A DNA stretch of 64,000 nucleotides from Alphaproteobacteria bacterium AO1-B (GTDB lineage Bacteria > Pseudomonadota > Alphaproteobacteria > Rhizobiales > Stappiaceae): positions 186,001-250,000 of the forward strand of contig MLAX01000002.1 of assembly GCA_001890945.1 (NCBI GenBank), written 5' to 3'. A program made the position numbers and the translations under genes. The notes under the pieces were generated by a model. The model was not told the origin of the DNA, searched no databases, and saw nothing but the letters and a program-made list of their open reading frames with translations. Shown in pieces: positions 26,003 to 34,245 of this stretch. Position 1 is the first letter of the stretch, and each line of letters opens with the position of its first letter.

Positions 26003-28411
26003 TCAAGCCTGAGCGACTGCATCATCTGTTTCGCGCAAGTAGGGATGACCGTTTTGTCCGGGCTGAGCATCCAGCCACTCCAAAAGTTCATCGACTTGAA
26101 GGCTCGGCGTAAAGAAATAGCCTTGCAGGCAGTCCGCGCCCAATCTGCTCGCGAATTCCGCCTGTTGTTCGGTCTCAATGCCCTCTGCCACTGTTTTGCA
26201 ATCGAGCTCTTTCGCCATCTTAAGCGTGTAGGCCATGATCGTGCCAATGCGTGGATCATCACTTGCACCAGCAATGATGGACTGATCGATCTTCAAGAAA
26301 TCCACCGGCAGGTTCGCGAGCCGGGCAATGTTCGAATAGCCGCGGCCGAAATCGTCGATAGAGACCCTGTAGCCAAGATCGTGCAGCTGGTTGAACGCAT
26401 CGACGGCTTTTTCTTCCGAACTGAAAAGCGTGTCTTCTGTGACTTCGATCTCAAGCAGGCCGGGATCAAAGTTCAGTTCATTCCGGATCGCTTCAACGTT
26501 GCTTATGAAACCCTTTGAGACAAAGTGGTCGGTGCCGATGTTCACGGACATCCAAAGATCATGCCCTTCCGACTGGATCCTGTTGAGGTCCTTCATGGCG
26601 GTCTTCATGACCCATTCGCCAAGGCGCGGCATGGCATTAGAGCCCATGAGGCTAGGGACCCAGAACTTCGGCATAAAGAGCCCGAACTCCGGGTGTTCCC
26701 ACCGGGCGAGGGCCTCGACGCTAATCACCTTGCGCCGCCGCGTGCAGATTTTTGGCTGGTACTCCAGATAGAGCTTTTCTTCCTCGATCGCTGCGGTCAG
26801 GTCACGCCGGATCTCGGAGACAGATTTCGTCCCGATATGCGGTGCATAGACTTGGGTTTTGTTCTTGCCCGACCTTTTTGCGTGGTACATGGCAATGTCG
26901 GCCCGCTTGATCAGCTCAATCAACTCAACGCCGTCGTTCGGGAATTTCGCGCAGCCGATGCTTGCACCTGGAGTAATGTTGAGCTCGGCAATCGGCTCTG
27001 CCAACGCATTGCGGACTTGGGCCAGAAACGCTTCGATCTCCTCATCATCGATCAACCCCTGGATCATGACGATGAACTCGTCGCCGCCGATGCGCGCCAC
27101 AATCGGCGGGGCGAAGGGTTTGCCCTCGGGGGCGCTCACCTTTGTATTCCCAGCCACCTTGGAGAGGGTCTCAGCGCACGCCTTCAGGTGTTGATCGCCG
27201 GCAAGATGGCCATAAAGATCGTTGATCTCTTTGAAATCATCCAGATCGATCAGCAGAATGATCCCACCACGCTTTGGACTGATTGCTTCTTCCAGGATGG
27301 ATGTTGCCTGAAGATGCAGATGATCCCGGTTCGGCAGTCCGGTTACATGATCACTGAAGGCCAGTTTTTCGATTTGTGCGCTCGCCATCGATATGCGGGA
27401 CACCATCGTGTTGTAGCTGTCGCAGACTTCCTCGGTCTCGCGGAAGCGCATGAGGCTTTTCGGCATTTTCAGTGAAGACAGTTTCTGGTTCAACGCGCCA
27501 AGATGCATTGCATGGGCAAGTTCTTCGATGGGACGCGACAGGGACCTCGCTAGGAATAGTCCGATAAACACGAGGAATACGAGTGCCATCCCGAGCACCG
27601 GAAGGAGTGAATACAGAACCTGGCTTGCCTTGGCGTGGATTTCTGAGATCGGTTGGGGAACCATGATCCCCCAGCCCGGACCGGGCACCGTTGCAAAGCC
27701 GGCAATCATCTGCTTCTCAACTGCCGGAGAATAGAACTCGCCAACTCCGCTGTTGCCGTCCATCATTTGCGCGACGACCGGAACTGCGGAGATGTTTTTC
27801 CTGGACGCAATCCATTCGTCTCTTGGATGGGCGATCACAGTTCCCGAGCTGTCGACGATGGCCGCGTGCCCTTTCTCACCGAAGACAATGCTTTCGCCGA
27901 GTGCAACGATATAGTCTGGCTTGATCACCCCAATGAGCGTTTGATTGCTCTGTTCAATGACCAGATAGATCCGGTTGCGCCCCTCTTTGTCAGGCAAGAC
28001 ATTTGAGAACACCGGCTGATCCGGATTTGAATTGCCGAGAAGGGTTTCTAAGGTAGCGTCTTCAATATGGCCTTCTCCCGAGACCCCCGTTTTGAAGAAG
28101 TACTCGGTGTGCCCGGTCCGCTTGTCGGTAATTCCAACACACGCAATGAACAATTGTTCAAAGAGACGGCTGTAGGCGCCGGATGTTTCACTCGACTTCG
28201 CTGAAGTTCCGATTGCCTCCACGGCTGCGACCAGGTTTTGCTGGTAATGATCCAGCGTCGCGGCTGCTTTCCTGGCAAGGAGCAGGTGCCGGTCCTGAAC
28301 ATCTGCAAGCTCACGAGCAACGGTTTCCCGATAGGACCAAACGCTGAAGATGATCGTCGGCAAAAGAGCAGCAAGCAAAAAACAGAAAATCACATAACTT
28401 CTGATCTTCAT
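26003..28411 (-). CDS. Membrane-bound diguanylate cyclase/phosphodiesterase (dCache-HAMP-GGDEF-EAL)
   Basis: This roughly 802-residue c-di-GMP enzyme has an N-terminal helix (about 5-27), a periplasmic double-Cache sensor including GHAAIVDSSGTVIAHPRDEW, a second helix LLPVLGMALVFLVFIGLFLA, and a HAMP-like linker. GGDEF is intact (VARIGGDEFIVM near 440) without an upstream RxxD inhibitory site. In EAL, the EAL signature (SVEALARWEHPE), Asn (SVNIG), VTEDT, IDDFGRGYSN, FLKIDQ, AEGIE and LQGYFF are present. The usual FIPLAE segment is replaced by FWVPSLMGSNAM. The ATG at 28411 has an aaagga box and is preferred to the GTG at 28432. Both activities are plausible. Confidence 0.92.
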   Translation of the reverse strand: MKIRSYVIFCFLLAALLPTIIFSVWSYRETVARELADVQDRHLLLARKAAATLDHYQQNLVAAVEAIGTSAKSSETSGAYSRLFEQLFIACVGITDKRTGHTEYFFKTGVSGEGHIEDATLETLLGNSNPDQPVFSNVLPDKEGRNRIYLVIEQSNQTLIGVIKPDYIVALGESIVFGEKGHAAIVDSSGTVIAHPRDEWIASRKNISAVPVVAQMMDGNSGVGEFYSPAVEKQMIAGFATVPGPGWGIMVPQPISEIHAKASQVLYSLLPVLGMALVFLVFIGLFLARSLSRPIEELAHAMHLGALNQKLSSLKMPKSLMRFRETEEVCDSYNTMVSRISMASAQIEKLAFSDHVTGLPNRDHLHLQATSILEEAISPKRGGIILLIDLDDFKEINDLYGHLAGDQHLKACAETLSKVAGNTKVSAPEGKPFAPPIVARIGGDEFIVMIQGLIDDEEIEAFLAQVRNALAEPIAELNITPGASIGCAKFPNDGVELIELIKRADIAMYHAKRSGKNKTQVYAPHIGTKSVSEIRRDLTAAIEEEKLYLEYQPKICTRRRKVISVEALARWEHPEFGLFMPKFWVPSLMGSNAMPRLGEWVMKTAMKDLNRIQSEGHDLWMSVNIGTDHFVSKGFISNVEAIRNELNFDPGLLEIEVTEDTLFSSEEKAVDAFNQLHDLGYRVSIDDFGRGYSNIARLANLPVDFLKIDQSIIAGASDDPRIGTIMAYTLKMAKELDCKTVAEGIETEQQAEFASRLGADCLQGYFFTPSLQVDELLEWLDAQPGQNGHPYLRETDDAVAQA

Positions 28412-28647
28412 CTGATGTCCTTTGGACTGCACAAAGCGCCCTGATCAGCGCCCGGCTTCTTGCCTTGTCTAATTTGGTTATCGTCTTCCGCGATCTTCCC
28501 GTTCAAAATTCCAGGTCGTAATATGTCCGTCTTGCAACACCGTAGCAAAAGCGGCTTTATGTTAACATACGGAAACTCAACACTGTAATTTTGCAGGGCA
28601 CTGTCTGCAAACGTCATTAATGATATCGAGCAGGATGTTACAGGGAC

Positions 28648-29352
28648 ATGAAACTTACTTGGTATGGACACTCCGCATTCAAACTTGAAACCGGCGCTGC
28701 CACCATCTTGTTTGATCCATTTTTGACCGGAAACCCGATGTTTCCTGACGCCATAACCCCGAAGGAAGCAGCGGAAGGTGCAACACACATCATCCTGACA
28801 CATGGCCATGACGACCACATTGGGGATTCAATCGATATACTGAAGGAAACTGGTGCGCAGCTGACGGCCAATTTCGAAATCTGCATGTGGGCAACACGCC
28901 AGGGGATCGAAAACATCAATCCGATGAACTCGGGCGGCATGGTTGATGCAGGGCCGTTCCGGGTTGGCATGGTCCGCGCGGATCATTCCTCCTCCAAGCA
29001 GACCGACGGCGAAGCCATTTATCTCGGCAACCCACATGGCATCATCGTTGAAGTGCCCGGCCAGAAAGTCCTCTATCACATGGGCGATACCGACATTTTT
29101 TCCGACATGGCATTGATCAATGAAATCTACCAGCCGAAGATCGGTCTTGTTCCCGTTGGAGACCGGTTTACGATGGGTGGAAAGACGGCCGCAATGGCCT
29201 GTCAGCGCTTCTTTGAATTCGACACAATTGTGCCCTGCCATTATGGCACGTTCCCGATTCTGGATCAGAACACGGACGCATTCCTGACAGCGATGGGAGA
29301 ACACAGCGGCAAGGTGGCCGCTATGGCACCCGGAGACTTCATAGAGATTTGA
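28648..29352 (+). CDS. UPF0173 metal-dependent hydrolase (metallo-beta-lactamase fold)
   Basis: This 234-residue cytoplasmic protein of the UlaG-like/UPF0173 branch starts MKLTWYGHSAFKLETG. The metal-binding HGHDDHIGD motif is near residue 52, followed by RADHSSS, HMGDTDIFSDM and a terminal PCHYGTFPILDQ. These supply the expected His and Asp ligands of a binuclear site. Substrate is unknown for the family. The ATG at 28648 is preceded by caggga. It is divergent from the GGDEF-EAL gene. Confidence 0.9.
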   Translation: MKLTWYGHSAFKLETGAATILFDPFLTGNPMFPDAITPKEAAEGATHIILTHGHDDHIGDSIDILKETGAQLTANFEICMWATRQGIENINPMNSGGMVDAGPFRVGMVRADHSSSKQTDGEAIYLGNPHGIIVEVPGQKVLYHMGDTDIFSDMALINEIYQPKIGLVPVGDRFTMGGKTAAMACQRFFEFDTIVPCHYGTFPILDQNTDAFLTAMGEHSGKVAAMAPGDFIEI

Positions 29353-29460
29353 TAGGTCTTGCGTTTTCTGGGTTCTTCCAGATGTTTCGAAGCTCCGCCT
29401 ATGGGCTGATTTCCGAAACGCTATCGGACAAAGACAGAAGTTTATTTGATCGGAGGAAAC

Positions 29461-30012
29461 ATGCGGCTGGCGTTATGGATAGCAAGCCTTGGACTGGCAG
29501 TGACCGTTGGAATGCCCATCAGCTTTGCGGCTGACAAGTCAGTTACACCAGACGGCAAACCGGCCCCGTCACAACCAGCTGCAAAACCCGGATCTCAAGC
29601 AGCCATTGAAAAAGAAGAGGCTGCCAAGACGCCTTACAACGCAGTACGTGAGGTGTTTTCCGGCAACCAGACCGTAGCGGGCGAGGAAATTAAGTTTCCG
29701 CAAAACAATCCGTCGATCCATTCGTTGGTTGTCACCATGGCCCCTGGCGAGGAAACAGACTGGCACCAGCATCATGCGCCTCTTTATGCCTATATCCTCG
29801 AAGGCGAAATTACCGTGACCTACGAGGGGATCGGCAAGAAAATCTACCGCGAAGGTGAGGGGCTTCTTGAAGCAATGAATGTCACGCATCGCGGCGTAAA
29901 CACAGGCGATGGTCCTGCGAGAATTCTTGCGGTGTTTCTACTAGGCGACGATGGCAAGGCAACAGTGCTCGAAGAAGCTCCGGGTGGCAGTGATGCGCCG
30001 AAGATCCAGTAA
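29461..30012 (+). CDS. Secreted cupin-domain protein
   Basis: A signal peptide (MRLALWIASLGLAVTVGMPISFAADK) is followed by a Pro/Lys-rich linker. A single cupin_2 barrel follows at about residues 65-165. Cupin motif 1 is TDWHQHHAPLYAYILEG with three His and the Glu; motif 2 is EAMNVTHRGVNTGD. It probably binds a divalent metal in the periplasm; catalytic role is unknown. The strong cggagg box at 29451-29456 fixes the ATG at 29461. A terminator-like hairpin lies about 67 bp after the stop. Confidence 0.85.
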   Translation: MRLALWIASLGLAVTVGMPISFAADKSVTPDGKPAPSQPAAKPGSQAAIEKEEAAKTPYNAVREVFSGNQTVAGEEIKFPQNNPSIHSLVVTMAPGEETDWHQHHAPLYAYILEGEITVTYEGIGKKIYREGEGLLEAMNVTHRGVNTGDGPARILAVFLLGDDGKATVLEEAPGGSDAPKIQ

Positions 30013-30061
30013 GTGACTGGAAACTGAAACTGCCGGCTGATGCGAGCCTTGAAGCAAACAA

Positions 30062-30637
30062 TTAGATCAAATGACGACCAGCCGCTGTGATACCCCACAG
30101 CGGCTGTGTTTTTCCAAGCTGACGGCTTTGGGATGTCCGGCTCAATTCCCGAACAAGATTTTCTTCCCGCAACTCGGGCAGAATTTGGCGAACCTGGCTC
30201 AAACTCAGGCCACTCGATTTCGCAATTCCGGTTGCTGTTCGGAAACTGTACTTGTCGCTGACCAATGCAGTCAGGATTTTCCGCCAATTCTCATCGATGA
30301 GGTCTGGCGCGCTGGTTTCCAATAGCGTCGAAGGCTCTGGTGTGACGGCTGGAGGTTCCTCGGTTTCCGCGGTCGTTTCGATGATGGCGGAGACGGTATC
30401 GCTGGTCTGGTGCAGCTCCCGCTGGAGTTCATGCAGCTCGGCCTCCAGACCATCCTTGCCGACTTTGAAAGACTTCACGAAGGATCCCGCCCAAGGCAAA
30501 ACGGCGATACCGCAAAACACGAGTGCTTCGGTGGTGATCTTGTCTGGATAAACGATGCTCACGGCGACCATCGCCAACGCGGCGACCGTCACCAGGCCGC
30601 GGACGATCAGATCCTTATTTACACCATCTTCGTCCAT
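30062..30637 (-). CDS. Membrane-anchored protein with C-terminal winged-helix domain
   Basis: This 191-residue protein has an unusual layout. Residues 5-45 contain two hydrophobic helices (IVRGLVTVAALAMVAVSIVY and ALVFCGIAVLPWAGSFV). A coiled-coil stretch, LEAELHELQRELHQ, follows, then an acidic/proline linker. The C-terminal 75 residues look like a winged helix: WRKILTALVSDKYSFRTATGIAKSSGL, SLSQVRQILPELREENLVREL, and PLWGITAAGRHLI. The ATG at 30637 is chosen because a ggaggggg box precedes it at suitable spacing. It may be a membrane-tethered regulator, but no family is known to me. It is divergent from no gene and convergent with the cupin gene. Confidence 0.65.
   Translation of the reverse strand: MDEDGVNKDLIVRGLVTVAALAMVAVSIVYPDKITTEALVFCGIAVLPWAGSFVKSFKVGKDGLEAELHELQRELHQTSDTVSAIIETTAETEEPPAVTPEPSTLLETSAPDLIDENWRKILTALVSDKYSFRTATGIAKSSGLSLSQVRQILPELREENLVRELSRTSQSRQLGKTQPLWGITAAGRHLI
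30079..30113 (+). terminator. Terminator-like hairpin inside the 3' end of the convergent gene
   Basis: CAGCCGCTGTG and CACAGCGGCTG form a perfect 11-bp stem followed by TGTTTTT on the plus strand. It can terminate the cupin transcript while its sequence encodes the C-terminus of the opposing winged-helix gene. Confidence 0.7.
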
Positions 30638-30713
30638 GGCGGTTTCCCCCTCCGGCATAGAACAAAACCAGAGTGGGTTGGGCGCCGGCTCATGTCAATC
30701 TCTGGTTGGTGGC

Positions 30714-31061
30714 TCAGTGACCGACCGATTTTGAGAAAACGTTGATCACGATCACGCCGGCAAGGATCAGGCCGAGGCCGAGAACAGCAGGCAGGTCCAA
30801 TTTCTGGCCGAAGACCAGCCAGGCGACCATAGTGATTAGCACGATCCCGGCGCCAGACCAGACCGCATAGACGATGCCGGTGGGCAGGACGCGGATTGGG
30901 TAGGACAGACACCAGAACGAAATGCCGTAGCCGACAACCGTGATGATGCTTGGCCAGAACCGGGTGAAATTCTCGGTTCTGGCCAAGGCCGATGTTGCGA
31001 TGACTTCGGCGGTTATGGCCGCAGCGAGGAACAGATAGGTGGCAGCGGTTGGAGCGGGCAT
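30714..31061 (-). CDS. SMR family small multidrug exporter (EmrE/QacE-like)
   Basis: This 115-residue inner-membrane exporter has four transmembrane helices. The conserved substrate/proton-coupling Glu is in AAAITAEVIATSAL (equivalent to Glu14 of EmrE). The second hallmark GIVYAVWSGAGIVLI carries the conserved Trp. Start choice: the frame is open to 31094, but the ATG at 31061 shares one base with the TGA of the upstream lytic transglycosylase gene (TGATG), indicating translational coupling. It starts MPAPTAATYLFLAAA. Drug or quaternary-amine substrates are typical of the family, but the actual one is unknown. Confidence 0.9.
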   Translation of the reverse strand: MPAPTAATYLFLAAAITAEVIATSALARTENFTRFWPSIITVVGYGISFWCLSYPIRVLPTGIVYAVWSGAGIVLITMVAWLVFGQKLDLPAVLGLGLILAGVIVINVFSKSVGH

Positions 31062-32257
31062 CAGAGTCTGTTCAACAGGGCCGGGGTTGGCCAAGCGTCT
31101 GCAGGCATGCCGAGTTGTTGCTGGACTTGCTGGACTGCACCGCGCGTTCCGGCGCCCAAAATCCCGTCGATCTTGCCGACATCATATCCTAATGCGCTCA
31201 GCTTGGTCTGCAGCTGCTTCATTTGAGCGTCATTCAGGCCCTGGTCCGGATTGCCCGCCTTGTAACGCGGGGCCCCGGCAAGGCGCGTCGCGAAGTAGGC
31301 CGCCGACGTCGTGTAGATGAACGACTGGTTCCACTCCAAGTAAATGTTGTAGTTCGGATATGCCAGAAAAGCCGGACCCTTGCGGCCCTGCGGCAGCAGA
31401 AGAGACGCAGGCAAATTCCCCGAAATCTGGCCCCAGCGCGGCTGAACCCCCAGCGCGGCCCAGTCGCCGCCTGACTTCGTTTTGCCAAGGCCTGTTTCGG
31501 CCCAGTTCAGGTTTTGAGGAACGGTGACTTCCTGCAGCCACGGCTCGCCGGGACGCCAGCCTAGATGGTTGATGAAGGCACCGGCTGTCAGGATCGCGTC
31601 AGGGGCGCTGGCTTTCAGCCGGACATGGCCGTCTCCATCAGCGTCCTTGCCGAACTTGATGATGTCTTCGGGCAGCATTTGAACCATGCCGATTTCGCCC
31701 GCCCAGGCTCCCGTGGTGTTCCGTGGGTCCAGATCTCCGTGCTGAACCATCTCGATCGCAGCAATTAACTGAGGTCGGAAGAGTTCAGGCCGGCGGCAGT
31801 CGTGTGCGAGCGTGGCGAGCGCGTTGACCGTATTGAAGTCGCCTTGAACAGCGCCAAAGTCGGTCTCAAGTGCCCAAAATGCGGTGATGACCGGCGCTGG
31901 TACGCCATATTCGCGCTCAACACGGTCAAACACACTGGCGTATTTTTGCATGTTGGCAGCACCGTTTTTCATCCGGTAGCTGGAGATCACGCGCTTGGAA
32001 AAATCCAGGAACGTCATCTTGAAGACGCCCTGCGCCCGGTCGCGCGACAGGACCTTCCGGTCAATCTGCGCACCAGAGAGTGTCTGATCTGCGGCGCTTG
32101 CGGATAGGCCTTTGGCAACGGCTTCCTGTTTCACGCCGGCAAGGAATGATTGAAAGTCACCGCCGCATTGTTGGGCCGCAGCCGGGGCAGTCATCAGCGC
32201 GAGGCCTGTCAGCGCGGCAACTGCAAATGGCTTCAATGGAAAAGGGGGGCGGGTCAT
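31061..32257 (-). CDS. Lytic murein transglycosylase (MltB-like) with peptidoglycan-binding domain
   Basis: This 398-residue periplasmic enzyme cleaves the glycan strand of peptidoglycan to 1,6-anhydro-muropeptides. A signal peptide MTRPPFPLKPFAVAALTGLALMTAPAAAQ starts at 32257, favoured over the TTG at 32284. The SLT_2 domain includes ALETDFGAVQGDFNTVNALATLA, with the catalytic Glu in ALETDFG, and EIGMVQMLPEDI and NYNIYLEWNQS. A PG_binding_1 domain forms the C-terminus (KQLQTKLSALGYDVGKIDGILGAGTRGAVQ). The SMR exporter gene is translationally coupled downstream. Confidence 0.93.
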   Translation of the reverse strand: MTRPPFPLKPFAVAALTGLALMTAPAAAQQCGGDFQSFLAGVKQEAVAKGLSASAADQTLSGAQIDRKVLSRDRAQGVFKMTFLDFSKRVISSYRMKNGAANMQKYASVFDRVEREYGVPAPVITAFWALETDFGAVQGDFNTVNALATLAHDCRRPELFRPQLIAAIEMVQHGDLDPRNTTGAWAGEIGMVQMLPEDIIKFGKDADGDGHVRLKASAPDAILTAGAFINHLGWRPGEPWLQEVTVPQNLNWAETGLGKTKSGGDWAALGVQPRWGQISGNLPASLLLPQGRKGPAFLAYPNYNIYLEWNQSFIYTTSAAYFATRLAGAPRYKAGNPDQGLNDAQMKQLQTKLSALGYDVGKIDGILGAGTRGAVQQVQQQLGMPADAWPTPALLNRL

Positions 32258-32401
32258 GAACCAGTCCTTGTCGTCAACGATCAATTGAGGGTGCTTTTTG
32301 GCACAAAATTGCGATCAGTTGAGTGTGCTTTTCTGGCAAGGTCAACCGTTTCCAGAAGGAGGCCCTGTTTCATCCACCAAAGACGCAGCGGGCTGCACTG
32401 G

Positions 32402-32875
32402 TTAGCGGCAGTTTCGGCCGCCTGAGCCGACCATCAAACCACCGTCGGGAGACCTTTCTGATGGACCGTCGACGCTGGCGCTTGATCGGCAGTTGGGCAT
32501 GACACCTGCACCATAAGGAGCTGCACTAGAACCAGAATTCTGCTGGGTGCAGATTTGGTAAGCCATATCATAAAGTGCTTGCCAGCCTTGAGGAACAGAG
32601 CCGAGATTGTTCAACACACCAAGGGCTGCGCCTGTGCGTGCGCCGCGGGCAGCGCCCCCAGTCAATGGGTTCCATTGCCCACCGATAACGGCACCGGTCA
32701 TGCCACCCGAAACAGCATCACCAACCATGTCACCGCTTCCAACGTGCGCATTGGCATAATCCGTTGCGTAGACCACGCAGTCTGTACCGTCTGCCTTGGA
32801 CGGAGAGACAGCAAACAGCAGAAGCGGCACCACAAGTGCGCTGTGGGAAAGAGTGCGACTGAAAGTGGTTCGCAT
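32402..32875 (-). CDS. Secreted glycine-rich hypothetical protein
   Basis: A signal peptide (SHSALVVPLLLFAVSPSKADG) is followed by a short mature domain. It contains a Gly-zipper-like segment (GDMVGDAVSGGMTGAVIGGQW and GARTGAALGVLNNLG) and four cysteines in the mature part (TDCVVYA, QICTQQN, PNCRSS, GRNCR). No family with function is recognised. Gly-zipper segments are common in small envelope proteins that associate with membranes. It lies just downstream of the SH3-domain gene with an 89-bp gap containing a hairpin. Confidence 0.6.
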   Translation of the reverse strand: MRTTFSRTLSHSALVVPLLLFAVSPSKADGTDCVVYATDYANAHVGSGDMVGDAVSGGMTGAVIGGQWNPLTGGAARGARTGAALGVLNNLGSVPQGWQALYDMAYQICTQQNSGSSAAPYGAGVMPNCRSSASVDGPSERSPDGGLMVGSGGRNCR

Positions 32876-32915
32876 GCCGGGGCCTCCCGCTTTTGGATCC
32901 GGGAATTGAGTTTAA

Positions 32916-32954
32916 GGGCAACGCCTTAACAAGCTTCTACCTGCAGCGTTGCCC
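32916..32954 (-). terminator. Possible weak terminator after the SH3-domain gene
   Basis: GGGCAACGC and GCGTTGCCC form a 9-bp stem with a 21-nt loop between the SH3 gene stop and the start of the glycine-rich gene. The T tract on the minus strand is short (TTAAA), so termination is uncertain; it could also be an operator-like dyad. Confidence 0.35.
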
Positions 32955-32964
32955 ATTGGACACG

Positions 32965-33963
32965 TTACCTGTCGACAAATTTCTGGCCGACAAAGCCCGT
33001 CTTGCCGTCGTGAATGACTTCACACCACCACTTTCCGCAGTCGTTGAAGCTGACTTCTGAACCTTCCGGCACAATCCCGATGATTGTGCCGTTTTTGGTT
33101 CCAGTTGCGCGCAGATTGACAGAAGCCGTGATCGTTCCTTTTGTCTCGTCGCTCGAAACAGACGGCGCGAGCGGCGTTCCAGCTGCTTGCCGCAGTTCGG
33201 ACGTTGAAAGGGCCTGTGGAGCTGTTTCTGTACTCCGTCTCGCTGACACTGTCCGCGCAGCTGTTGTTTCAGAACTTGCTACGCTTCGCGCAATCGCGGC
33301 CCGATCCAAAGACGCCATCGCCCGGTTCGCCAACTCATTTGTCGGTGTGTCGCCGTTTGTCTCTGTTTCCGCAAAGGCCTGATGGATTCGGTCCTGCGTT
33401 TTTGTGTAGGTCTTCGGGGTTTCCGGTGACGCTACGGTAGACGGAGTATTCGAAATCGAATTTGTGAGATCGCCTTTGAAAACTGTTGTTATTGTTTGTG
33501 TTTCGACCTGGACGACATCCGGATCACTACCCACCATCAAATCCGGCAAGCCAAGCGCAATGGCACCAGTCCCAGCAAGAGCGAGCAGAACTGTGCTCAC
33601 CGCTAAGGCCTTGAATGACGGTCCATACGGGGCGGGCAGGGCGCGGCTCACACGTCGCCGTCTTGGACGCGGTGTCCAGTCATCCATTGGATCTGCGGCG
33701 AGAACCTCCGGCATATCCAATGGGGGCTCATCCGATCCCTTCACCGTCGGCTTTTTGGGCCGCTGAGGCATCTTTGTTTCAAAATCTGCACTCAATTGCA
33801 GAATGCGAGCCGCTAAGGCACTGGGGTGGTTTTGATTGTTTTCGGTGTCAGCGTTTTCAGTTGTTGTAGTGGTTTTGGTGTCTTGCGTTTCTTGTGTTGC
33901 ATTGTCCGGTGTGCCCTCAGTCTGAGGTTCGCAAGAGTTGGTTTGGGCAGATACTTTTACCAT
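32965..33963 (-). CDS. Membrane-anchored SH3-domain protein
   Basis: A 332-residue protein is predicted. The N-terminus (MVKVSAQTNSCEPQTEGTPD) is Thr/Gln-rich and disordered. A basic patch RPRRRRVSRALPAPYG precedes one transmembrane helix, FKALAVSTVLLALAGTGAIA, near residues 125-145. A long Ser/Thr-rich periplasmic linker then leads to a bacterial SH3 domain: TASVNLRATGTKNGTIIGIV, GSEVSFNDCGKWWCEVIHDG. Such SH3b domains often bind cell-wall components. The frame is open to 34434, but only the ATG at 33963 has a good ggaggg box. Confidence 0.75.
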   Translation of the reverse strand: MVKVSAQTNSCEPQTEGTPDNATQETQDTKTTTTTENADTENNQNHPSALAARILQLSADFETKMPQRPKKPTVKGSDEPPLDMPEVLAADPMDDWTPRPRRRRVSRALPAPYGPSFKALAVSTVLLALAGTGAIALGLPDLMVGSDPDVVQVETQTITTVFKGDLTNSISNTPSTVASPETPKTYTKTQDRIHQAFAETETNGDTPTNELANRAMASLDRAAIARSVASSETTAARTVSARRSTETAPQALSTSELRQAAGTPLAPSVSSDETKGTITASVNLRATGTKNGTIIGIVPEGSEVSFNDCGKWWCEVIHDGKTGFVGQKFVDR

Positions 33964-34245
33964 TAAGCCCTCCATGAGTTTGCGGTTTGGCACGCGCGGA
34001 GCGATCGCCATGTTGGAGACCTGCCCAATAAGCCCGGCCAATGCGCCGTCATGCGGGCTGGATTGCGGCGGCTCTGGGGAAATTTCCGGCAATTCTCGCG
34101 ATGGGTTGCAACCCCAAAAGGTTTGAGGCGTTTGCAAATGCATAACCTGTGGCTGGCAAACTGTTTGCCGGGTGAGTGGTGCTTGATCGGGCAATCTGTC
34201 CATCTTTTCAGGCGCTGAGGTCATGTCAGGAATGGGCAAAACACG

